Origin: T3Sed10-213 sp012519365
Lineage (GTDB): Bacteria > Planctomycetota > Phycisphaerae > Sedimentisphaerales > Anaerohalosphaeraceae
Direction of reading: 5' to 3'
Assembly: GCA_033809355.1 (NCBI GenBank)
Contig: JAPXLV010000004.1
Span: forward strand, 8,996 to 72,995
DNA length: 64,000 nt
Numbering within the stretch: position 1 is the first letter of the stretch; each line of letters starts with the position of its first letter. Below the pieces are notes generated by a model. That model was given only the letters and a program-made list of their open reading frames with translations, was not told the DNA's origin and searched no databases. A program made the position numbers and the translations under genes. Below, in pieces: positions 36,446 through 43,783 of this stretch.

Positions 36446-36628
36446 ATGGAAAACACAATCTGTTCACTCAAAAATGAGTCCACCGAAAGCCTGATGCTCG
36501 CGGCGATCCTTGCCGAGGATTCACTTAAACAGCGGGCCATCGAGGAACTGAGAAAGCGGCAGGCGTTCCTTGATGAGGATGTTTTTTGTCTGTTTTATAC
36601 AACCAACCTCAGCGTCGCCGCTTGTTGA
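36446..36628 (+). CDS. Small protein of unknown function
   Basis: 60 residues, mostly helical and charged in the first 48 (SLMLAAILAEDSLKQRAIEELRKRQAFL), with a cysteine near the end. I do not recognise it. The case for a real gene is a strong GAGGAG site 8 nt before ATG 36446, a good length of intergenic DNA on both sides and no overlapping gene. The frame ends at a stop just before the promoter of the next gene. Confidence 0.5.
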   Translation: MENTICSLKNESTESLMLAAILAEDSLKQRAIEELRKRQAFLDEDVFCLFYTTNLSVAAC

Positions 36629-36647
36629 ATCGAGCGACAGAAAATTC

Positions 36648-36676
36648 TTGACGCGATAAATCTCGTCCGGTACGAT
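36648..36676 (+). promoter_or_regulatory. Sigma70-type promoter for the coiled-coil lipoprotein
   Basis: TTGACG (36648-36653), a 17-bp spacer and TACGAT (36671-36676), 50 bp before the GTG start. Confidence 0.6.
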
Positions 36677-36726
36677 ACGCTTTCGTAAAAAAAGCGTCCT
36701 ATTTTCATCTAATACGGAGTGTACCG

Positions 36727-38466
36727 GTGCGAAAAACGAACCAGTTGCTGACAATTCAATGGGCAACGGCCTTTCTGGCGTTCTTCTGTTTGATGACCAC
36801 AGGGTGCCGAGATAATCCTCAGGACAAGGCCGCCAAAGAGGTACACCGAGAGGTCCAATCGGCCCTGACCGAAGCCGACAAAACCGCTGCCCGCCGGCGA
36901 ATTGAGTCGGCGATTGCCGCCACTGGCCCCGCTGGTTTGGCGCAGGCCTCGGCCACTCTGGTCGCTGCGAATTTGACACTCGACGAGGGACTTTCGCGAC
37001 GCGGCGAATTGATGCGTAAGTTCCTGCCCCTAAATGCCGCAATCGACGCCATAGACAAGGAGTTAAAGCGTTCCCAGGAATTGTTGCTCGAAAAAGAACG
37101 CATTGAACAGATGCTGGCGCTGCATAACAAGGAAATCTCCGAACTGCAGGAGCTGCTAAACGGCGCGGCGGACCAGAACGGGCTTCGAGCCCGCCTGAAC
37201 GAGGCAAAGAAGGAACTGGCCGATCTGACTGCCCGAAAAGAATCGCTCGTTCAGCAAAAAAACGATATTCAGGCAGTCATTGACCAGTCTCAGGCCCAGG
37301 CCGAGGACCTGCTGCGGCAGGCCGATTTGGCCAAAGGCGAGGAAAAACTGACTCTTCAGCAGAAAGCCTATGCCCTGATGCTGGAACGCAAAGAAGACTA
37401 TGTGCAGGTTCAGGCGGTGGAAAATCAAATCACCATTCTTGATGACCAGATTGCGCTGGCTGCTCTGAAAGCGGACCAGCTGGTTGAGAGTATCCAGAAA
37501 ACAGAGCAAAAAATTCAGGCGCTGCAGGCCGATCCGGGGCATCGGATGCTCGAAGAACAACGTGTTGAAATCGATCGGCTGTTGTCGGACCATCAGGAAA
37601 ACATCGCCAGTTATGCCGATGCACTCAACACCCATTTGGAGGCTTATCGTCAAACCGCCCAGGAGGCGTTTGAACTGTTTCAACAGGCCGCCGAATACTA
37701 TCAGAAAGCAAAAACCCCTGACGTGGTTGCGGCGTCATTTCGTCTGGCCGACAGCTTCGCCTATGCGGCAATGACGTATGCCGATCAGATGGCCACCCAA
37801 AAGAATCTGGCCCGGCGGCTTTCGGAAATCATGTCAGCTGTAGACGAAACGCTTGTTCGCGGCCTGCCCGAACGGCTTGCGTTAACGGACGAACTGAACA
37901 TGGAAACGTTCCAGGCCGCTGTAGATTTATTTGACAAAGCCGACCAGGCCTATGAAGAAGCCTTGCAAAAGGCACGCAGCCTTCCCGCACGGGGACGTGA
38001 GGCGGCCGGCAATATCTTCCAAAACCGCCTGCTGGCACTGTATGCCAAGATGCGACTGGCCGATGCGGTTGGGCAGTATGACCCGGCCGCTGAGGTTCAG
38101 ACTCGTCTGAACGACCTGAAAGCCGCAGGCCAGGAAGAATTCGGCACCGCATTTAGCCAATCGGAGGTTGCCCGCCTGATTGAACAGGGATTGAATTATG
38201 TGCCTGCCATGCCGGTTGATGTGGAACTGTACTTTGAAGGCATTCGTCAGGAGTTAACGCAGTGGAAACTGCTGGCCAATCCGCAGCAACAGGCCGCGGC
38301 AGTGGAACAAAAACTTGCCCAAATGGAGCAGTTAATCAAGGTGTACGGCGAAGAAATGGCTCGGCTGCTGGAGCCGATCCGACAGGAAATGGAAGAAGCC
38401 AAGGCACGCAACTTTGCCGCTCCGACCCAGCCGGCGGCTGCCGGGGCTGATCCCAATCGTGTATGA
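36727..38466 (+). CDS. Coiled-coil lipoprotein
   Basis: 579 residues. A signal peptide ends in a lipobox, LMTTGC (cysteine at about residue 27), so the protein is anchored in an envelope membrane. The rest is almost all helix, with long Glu/Gln/Lys/Leu heptads between about 80 and 270 predicting a coiled coil, followed by Ala-rich helical repeats and a short Pro-Ala tail. It belongs to no family I can name; scaffold or trafficking roles are typical of such proteins. The start is GTG 36727. It has its own promoter and is followed 87 bp later by the EIIA-like gene. Confidence 0.7.
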   Translation: MRKTNQLLTIQWATAFLAFFCLMTTGCRDNPQDKAAKEVHREVQSALTEADKTAARRRIESAIAATGPAGLAQASATLVAANLTLDEGLSRRGELMRKFLPLNAAIDAIDKELKRSQELLLEKERIEQMLALHNKEISELQELLNGAADQNGLRARLNEAKKELADLTARKESLVQQKNDIQAVIDQSQAQAEDLLRQADLAKGEEKLTLQQKAYALMLERKEDYVQVQAVENQITILDDQIALAALKADQLVESIQKTEQKIQALQADPGHRMLEEQRVEIDRLLSDHQENIASYADALNTHLEAYRQTAQEAFELFQQAAEYYQKAKTPDVVAASFRLADSFAYAAMTYADQMATQKNLARRLSEIMSAVDETLVRGLPERLALTDELNMETFQAAVDLFDKADQAYEEALQKARSLPARGREAAGNIFQNRLLALYAKMRLADAVGQYDPAAEVQTRLNDLKAAGQEEFGTAFSQSEVARLIEQGLNYVPAMPVDVELYFEGIRQELTQWKLLANPQQQAAAVEQKLAQMEQLIKVYGEEMARLLEPIRQEMEEAKARNFAAPTQPAAAGADPNRV

Positions 38467-38553
38467 TTCGGCGTACGTCAGGCCGGCAAACATGCGGAGG
38501 TTGGATGTGTTTGTAAACGTGGATTACAGCCATTGAACAGTGAGAGAGCATAA

Positions 38554-39366
38554 ATGAAATTGGCAGAATTGCTGCGGCCGGAATGCGTCAAAGCCGGCTC
38601 ATCAGCGGATGACAAAGCGCTGGTGCTGTGTGAAATCGCTGCGCTGGCCAAAAGAAGTCAACTTTGCAGGAACGTCTCGGAAGAAGTTATCCTCGAGGCC
38701 CTTCAAGACCGCGAAACCCTCGGCTCGACCGTCATCGCCAACGGCATTGCCCTGCCCCACTGTCGTATCAAGGGGGTGCGCGATTTTGTGGTCGGACTGA
38801 TGACGGTGCCGCAGGGTGTGGACTTTGAAGCACCCGACGGCCAAAAGGTTCGCTTGCTGGTGTTTATTATCGCGCCCCAAGAGCAAAGCAATGCGCATAT
38901 TCGTTTGCTGTCGCTCCTCTCGCAGACCCTTCAGAACAGTCAGGCGGTGGGCAAAATGATCGCCGCTCGTACCGATAAACAACTGGCTCACGCTTTTGTT
39001 CACACCGCCGGTCAGGACATACAGACGCTCGAACCGGTCGCCCGGAATTTGGTGCAGATTTTCGTGCAGGACGACAGCGTCTTCAAGAACATTCTTGAGG
39101 CCGTAGCGGGACTGGACGGCATCGCTTTGTCGGTTTGCGACACCGATAATGCCCGTAACTATCTGACCCGAATTCCGCTGTATGCCGAATTCGCGAAAAA
39201 CGGCACGCCGCCCAACTGTAAAATCATTATTGCAACGGTCGAACGGCAACTCAGCAACGAGGTCATTCGTCGCATTGAAGCCGTTACCGGCAATCTGTTC
39301 GAGTGTACGGGCGTAATGGTGACGGTGCAGGAACTGGCCTATGCCGCCGGTGCACTGGATATATAA
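38554..39366 (+). CDS. PTS EIIA-like regulator with extra C-terminal domain
   Basis: 270 residues. Residues 1-150 are a fructose/nitrogen-type EIIA domain, with the phosphorylated His69 in IALPHC, preceded by LQDRETLGSTVIANG. Residues 165-270 form a second alpha/beta domain (IFVQDDSVFKNILEAV, KIIIATVERQL, VMVTVQELAYAAG) that recalls PII-like sensor folds but which I cannot assign. No EIIB or EIIC permease is nearby. As in nitrogen-PTS proteins, a regulatory role rather than sugar transport is more likely. Confidence 0.8.
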   Translation: MKLAELLRPECVKAGSSADDKALVLCEIAALAKRSQLCRNVSEEVILEALQDRETLGSTVIANGIALPHCRIKGVRDFVVGLMTVPQGVDFEAPDGQKVRLLVFIIAPQEQSNAHIRLLSLLSQTLQNSQAVGKMIAARTDKQLAHAFVHTAGQDIQTLEPVARNLVQIFVQDDSVFKNILEAVAGLDGIALSVCDTDNARNYLTRIPLYAEFAKNGTPPNCKIIIATVERQLSNEVIRRIEAVTGNLFECTGVMVTVQELAYAAGALDI

Positions 39367-39448
39367 CCGACGCTCTGACATCCTAAAGGCAGCGGCAAAA
39401 ACGGACATTCGCAAAAGACCTACACAAAGCAAACGTAAAGGAACATAA

Positions 39449-40417
39449 GTGGGTGATCCGCGCGTCAATTTGTATCATAACTTGTCTGTCATGCTCGCCG
39501 CCGGGGTGCCGCTTGTGCGCACCTTGCAAACCGTGCATAAACAAGGGCGAATCGGCCGCATCTTCCAACGCATTGCCGCCGCGGCAGCGGCCTCCAGCAG
39601 TTTGGCCGAGGCCGTTGAACAGCACAAAAAACACTTTGAGCCGCTTGACGTGGTACTGATTCGCGTTGGAGAAGAAACCGGCCAACTGGCCGAGGTGTTC
39701 GAAATGCTCAGCCAGTGGTACGAGTTTCGCCTGCGGTTGCGGCGAACCATCACATCCGGATTGGTTTTGCCGGCGTTGATGATCCACGCCCTGGCGATAC
39801 TGGGGCCGGTCCCGACGTTTGCCTTGGGCGGCTGGGACAGTTCCCAGTACCTTCGCAGCATAATCGGAATACTGCTTTTGTTTTACATTCCGGCCGCTGT
39901 GGTATTGGGTATTGTTTTTCTGACGCCGCGTCAGGGTCTGCTGCGAACGGTACTCGATGGGTTAGTGCTTGGCATTCCGGTACTCGGTTCGGCCGTTCGC
40001 AATTTGTCGCTGAGCCGCTACAGCAAGGTATTCGCCATCGCCCTGAAGGCAGGCATCCCCATCCTGCGTGCGACGGAACTGGCCCTCGAGGCGGTCCCCA
40101 ACGCTGTCATTCGACGTGCCGTAAGCGGCGGCGTCGAAGCGGTCAAACGCGGCGATAATGTCAGCAGTGGGTTTTCCCGATTATTGCCGAGTGATTTTGT
40201 CGCGATATGGCAAGTGGGCGAAGAAACCGGCGACCTGGATGAGTCGGCCGAACGGCTCGGCAGCCTCTATGCCGACTCTGCCGAACGGGGTTTTGAGACC
40301 CTGGCCCGCTGGGCACCCCGTCTGGTATACTTTATTGTCGTCATCGTGATGGCCTGGTATATCTTCAAAGGCTACAGCACCCTCTACGGCAACCTTGAAA
40401 CATATTTTCCCCTCTGA
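39449..40417 (+). CDS. Type II secretion/type IV pilus inner-membrane protein GspF/PilC
   Basis: 322 residues with two tandem T2SSF domains (about 5-125 and 185-320), each followed by membrane segments. Family motifs are LSVMLAAGVPLVRTLQTV, RVGEETGQLAEVFEML, LSRYSKVFAIALKAGIPILRATELAL and QVGEETGDLDESAERL. It is the inner-membrane platform on which the pilus or pseudopilus is assembled. The gene stands alone: no ATPase or pilin is beside it. The start is GTG 39449 with AAAGGA upstream. The EIIA-like gene is 82 bp upstream. Confidence 0.9.
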   Translation: MGDPRVNLYHNLSVMLAAGVPLVRTLQTVHKQGRIGRIFQRIAAAAAASSSLAEAVEQHKKHFEPLDVVLIRVGEETGQLAEVFEMLSQWYEFRLRLRRTITSGLVLPALMIHALAILGPVPTFALGGWDSSQYLRSIIGILLLFYIPAAVVLGIVFLTPRQGLLRTVLDGLVLGIPVLGSAVRNLSLSRYSKVFAIALKAGIPILRATELALEAVPNAVIRRAVSGGVEAVKRGDNVSSGFSRLLPSDFVAIWQVGEETGDLDESAERLGSLYADSAERGFETLARWAPRLVYFIVVIVMAWYIFKGYSTLYGNLETYFPL

Positions 40418-40475
40418 GCCACTTGCTTTCTCGCCAAACTTCGATCGGCCCGGTCATCTCAATGACAAATCCCCG

Positions 40476-40892
40476 CTATTGACCAATTATTTTCACCAGA
40501 ATACGCTTGGGGCGTTTGCCGTCAAATTCATAATAAAAGATGTGCTCCCACGGCCCAAGGTGCAGTTTGCCGTCGGTAATGGCAACGACCACCTCACGCC
40601 CCATCACCTGCCGTTTCAAGTGGGCATCGGCGTTGTCTTCGCAGCCATTGTGGCGGTATTGGTCATACGGCTTTTCAGGGGCGAGTTTTTCCAGCCACAC
40701 CTCATAATCATGATGCAGCCCCGGCTCGTTGTCATTGATAAAAACCGACGCCGTGATGTGCATCGCATTGACCAGAACCAACCCCTCTTTGACGCCGCTG
40801 TCGGCCACGAGTCGTTCCACCTCGCTGTGAATTGAAACAATCGCCCGCCGCCGCGGCACATTCATCCAGAGTTCTTGGGTCAGTGTTTTCAT
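40476..40892 (-). CDS. YjbQ/UPF0047 family protein (first copy)
   Basis: 138 residues, the whole family domain. Motifs are LVNAMHITASVFINDNEPGLHHDYEVWLEKL and NADAHLKRQVMGREVVVAITDGKLHLGPWEHIFYYEFDG. The E. coli member has weak thiamine-phosphate synthase activity; the biological role is not known. A second copy lies at 48666-49076, and the two differ at many positions, so they are old paralogs. It is convergent with the GspF gene. I cannot tell which, if either, is the functional one. Confidence 0.9.
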   Translation of the reverse strand: MKTLTQELWMNVPRRRAIVSIHSEVERLVADSGVKEGLVLVNAMHITASVFINDNEPGLHHDYEVWLEKLAPEKPYDQYRHNGCEDNADAHLKRQVMGREVVVAITDGKLHLGPWEHIFYYEFDGKRPKRILVKIIGQ

Positions 40893-41056
40893 ACCGATGT
40901 TGTAGCAAAAAAACTGCCAAAAGCAAGTTTTTATAGGCCGCAGCAGTCAAAATACTTCGCGTGGTCAGCGTTAATGCCTTAGTGCCACTGGACTTTCAAA
41001 AGTCGTTTTGAACTATTTACAATCGATCGTTGGTGGGGTATAACAGGAACAATGTA

Positions 41057-41293
41057 ATGAAGACGTTAAGAATCAAAATCGTGTTTGTGCTGGCCTTTAT
41101 GGGTGTGGGGCTGATGGCATATGGCCTTAAGTTTCACACTCAGCCGGTGTTTTCAGAGCATAACGACAAGGGGCTGGCCACGCCTGAGCCGCGACTGATG
41201 AAGGAAGTCAGCATCGGCGGGCTGAAGCGAACCGAGGACGGCCGGTTGCAGCTGACCTACACGGGCAAGCCCCCTGAAGCCTGCCCGACATGA
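41057..41293 (+). CDS. Small membrane-anchored protein upstream of polyferredoxin
   Basis: 78 residues. Residues 5-27 form a membrane or signal segment (IVFVLAFMGVGLMAYGL), followed by a soluble tail. I recognise no family. Its stop overlaps the start of the polyferredoxin gene (ATGA), so the two are translated together. AGGA stands 6-9 nt before ATG 41057. It might present or mature the iron-sulfur protein, which is inferred from position only. Confidence 0.65.
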   Translation: MKTLRIKIVFVLAFMGVGLMAYGLKFHTQPVFSEHNDKGLATPEPRLMKEVSIGGLKRTEDGRLQLTYTGKPPEACPT

Positions 41294-42162
41294 GGCAGTT
41301 AAAGGAGGCTGTGGTGGCCACAGTCAATCAATCTCCCTTGGCGCGTTTTTTAAGAAAGATCCTGCCCTATCGGCTATGGGTGCAGATGGGTTTTCTGCTG
41401 GTCTGGCTCGATCCGCTGGGGTTGCGGATACACACCCTGTGCGGGCCGGTGTTTCACTGTTATGCCTGCCCGCTGGCCTTGTTCGGCTGTCCGATCGGCG
41501 TGATTGCCCAGTTCACCGCATTGCATCTGTTTCCATATTTTGCCGTGGGGATACTGGTTACCGTGGGGATTTTTATCGGCTCGCTGGTATGCGGCTGGAT
41601 GTGTCCGTTTGGCCTGCTGCAGGACGTGGCGGCCAAAGTGCCGACCCCGCGATTCAAGATCCCCCGTGTGCTGGGGTATTTTCGGTATGTGATGCTGCTC
41701 GGAACGGTCATCGCCGTGCCGTACTTTTTCGGCGAAGGGCATCCGTTGTTTATTTGCCGTCTTTGCCCGGCCGGCGGCATCGAAAAGGCCTTACCCGATG
41801 TGGTTTCCGCGGCGATCGCAGGCCGCACGATCCCTTGGCCGAATGCCATCAAAATCACCGTCATCCTTGTGTTTATCGTCGCTATCTTTTTTACCATCCG
41901 TCCCTGGTGTCGGATCCTATGCCCGTTGGGAGCGATATTCGGCTTTTTCAATCGGTTTTCTCTGTTCACTCTCGACTTGCAAGAGCATCAATGCACCCAA
42001 TGCGGCCGTTGCCGAATACTGTGCAGTTACGGCATCCGACCCGACAAAACCCCAAACGCCGACCACTGCATCCGCTGTCTGGAATGCACCCAATGCGGAC
42101 CGGCAGCGCTGAATGCCGCCACCCTGCTGGATGACTCACCGCACAAAGACGACGACCATTGA
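41290..42162 (+). CDS. NapH/CcoG-like membrane polyferredoxin
   Basis: 290 residues. Four to five membrane segments carry repeated CxxC(x)3-C(P) clusters: HCYACPLALFGCP, WMCPFGLLQ, FICRLCPAGG and RILCPLG. A C-terminal ferredoxin domain has two sets, CTQCGRCRILC and CIRCLECTQCG, enough for two 4Fe-4S clusters. Such proteins pass electrons from the quinone pool or flavin proteins to periplasmic acceptors. The partner oxidoreductase is not in the window. The overlap with the previous small gene suggests strict co-expression. Confidence 0.85.
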   Translation: MRQLKEAVVATVNQSPLARFLRKILPYRLWVQMGFLLVWLDPLGLRIHTLCGPVFHCYACPLALFGCPIGVIAQFTALHLFPYFAVGILVTVGIFIGSLVCGWMCPFGLLQDVAAKVPTPRFKIPRVLGYFRYVMLLGTVIAVPYFFGEGHPLFICRLCPAGGIEKALPDVVSAAIAGRTIPWPNAIKITVILVFIVAIFFTIRPWCRILCPLGAIFGFFNRFSLFTLDLQEHQCTQCGRCRILCSYGIRPDKTPNADHCIRCLECTQCGPAALNAATLLDDSPHKDDDH

Positions 42163-42404
42163 GGGAAACCGTTGATAAAAACGAATCCCTGCTGACAGAA
42201 GCAACGCATTTATGGCGGGCGTTACGTGGCCGGTGGTCAAGCATCCATCTTTTGCTCTTTTTGGCGTTAAAACGCTGTTGCACAATAAAACCCGTTGTAT
42301 AATATTTGTTTTTGATCGGCCGGCCCTAAGGCGCGATCGACTGTTCAATTCGAAAGCAACATTATGCAGTGACAGGAAAACCGGTTTTTGCGGAGCCATA
42401 AAAA

Positions 42405-43610
42405 ATGACCAATACGACGATTACGGCACCAAAGGGGTTTTTGGCAGCGGGATTGTATTGTGGGATTAAAGCATCGGGAAAGCCGGACTTGGCACTGGTT
42501 CATTGTCCGACCGGGGCCAAAGCAGCAGCGATGTTTACCACCAACGCCATCCAATCGGCGGCGGTCATTGTCTGCAAGGAGCATATCGGTTCGACTCCGA
42601 TTTACGCAGCCGTGGTCAACAGCGGCAATGCCAACACGTGCACCGGCGCCAAGGGGCTGGTCCATGCCCGTCGGATGTGCCGCGCCGTGAGCAAAAGCCT
42701 GGGCATAGAGACCGAAAAAGTTTTGTTGGCCTCCACCGGCATTATCGGCCATCAGCTGCCGATCGACGCCATCACCACCGGCATTGGACAGGCCGCGGAA
42801 ATACTCAGCGATACCGCCGAGGCGGGGCTGAACTTTGCCAAGGCAATAATGACCACTGACACCCGCCCAAAACAGGCGTACCGAACCGTCAACTTTGACG
42901 GTAAAACCGTTACTCTGGCCGGCACCGCCAAAGGAGCCGGAATGATTGGGCCGAATATGGCCACGACCATTTGTGTGCTGACCACGGATGCCGCCATCAG
43001 CAAGCCCATGCTGGCTAAAGCGTTGAAAATCGCCATTGGCAATTCGTTGAACCGTCTGACCGTGGACGGCCATCAAAGCACCAACGACACCGCAATGATC
43101 CTGGCGTCAGGATTGGCAGAAAACAAACCGATTCAATCCCAAAAAGACCCCCGATTTGTCCGCTTTTCCACGACATTGACCGATTTGTGCACCGACCTGG
43201 CTCGTCAAATGGCCCTCGATGCCGAGGGCGCAACGCGGATGTTTACCGTTCGCGTCCAAGGTGCCGCCACAGCAGCTGAGGCCTTTCGGGCGGCCCGGGC
43301 GGTGGCGGACTATGACCTGGTCAAATGCGCCGTTCACGGTGCCGACCCGAACTGGGGGCGCATCATCTGCGCGGTGGGTTCCTGCGGAATTAAAGTAAAT
43401 CCTGACCGCCTTTGCTGTAAAATCGGCGACACCTACGTGTTTCGCAATGGCAAACCGACCGCCTTTGACGCCAAGAAAGTCTCGGCGGTGATCGCCCAAA
43501 AAGAGCATACTATCACCATCGAATTAAATGTCGGCAAATACAATGATTTCTGTTATGGATGTGACTTGGGTCACGACTACATCACCATCAACGCCGACTA
43601 TCATACATAA
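42405..43610 (+). CDS. argJ: Bifunctional glutamate N-acetyltransferase/amino-acid acetyltransferase
   Basis: Recycles the acetyl group in arginine synthesis: N-acetylornithine to glutamate, and where bifunctional also acetyl-CoA to glutamate. 401 residues, normal length. The autocleavage site, whose Thr becomes the nucleophile, is seen as GAGMIGPNMATT with Thr187. Other family blocks are VVNSGNANTCTG, LLASTGIIGHQLPID and NSLNRLTVDGHQSTNDTAM. No other arg gene is near. A -10-like TATAAT lies at 42298-42303 but its best -35 (TTGCAC) is only 14 bp away, so I do not call a promoter. Confidence 0.95.
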   Translation: MTNTTITAPKGFLAAGLYCGIKASGKPDLALVHCPTGAKAAAMFTTNAIQSAAVIVCKEHIGSTPIYAAVVNSGNANTCTGAKGLVHARRMCRAVSKSLGIETEKVLLASTGIIGHQLPIDAITTGIGQAAEILSDTAEAGLNFAKAIMTTDTRPKQAYRTVNFDGKTVTLAGTAKGAGMIGPNMATTICVLTTDAAISKPMLAKALKIAIGNSLNRLTVDGHQSTNDTAMILASGLAENKPIQSQKDPRFVRFSTTLTDLCTDLARQMALDAEGATRMFTVRVQGAATAAEAFRAARAVADYDLVKCAVHGADPNWGRIICAVGSCGIKVNPDRLCCKIGDTYVFRNGKPTAFDAKKVSAVIAQKEHTITIELNVGKYNDFCYGCDLGHDYITINADYHT

Positions 43611-43685
43611 TAGGCCTTTTGAATCCAAAAGTGGTTTTGCCTTACTTCCCCACCAGCAAGAGTGAAAAAACGCAGCGGAAAAGGC

Positions 43686-43713
43686 TTGAAAAACCAATTT
43701 TAATCGCTAAACT
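43686..43713 (+). promoter_or_regulatory. Possible promoter for hppA
   Basis: TTGAAA (43686-43691), a 16-bp spacer and TAAACT (43708-43713). The leader contains two copies of ACACAGAGAAAA (43728-43739 and 43744-43755), a degenerate intergenic phrase, before a GGAAGG site. Confidence 0.4.
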
Positions 43714-43783
43714 GTCGTCAATTTTAGACACAGAGAAAATTAAACACAGAGAAAAAAGTTAACTTAAGAAAGGAAGGATTATC

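Noticed and set aside
42278..42303. Promoter for argJ
   Set aside because: The -10 TATAAT is perfect, but the only -35-like box (TTGCAC) is 14 bp away, shorter than functional spacing.
43728..43755. Short direct repeats ACACAGAGAAAA as operators
   Set aside because: Two copies in an AT-rich leader are likely to be the degenerate intergenic phrase common in these genomes; there is no other sign of an operator.
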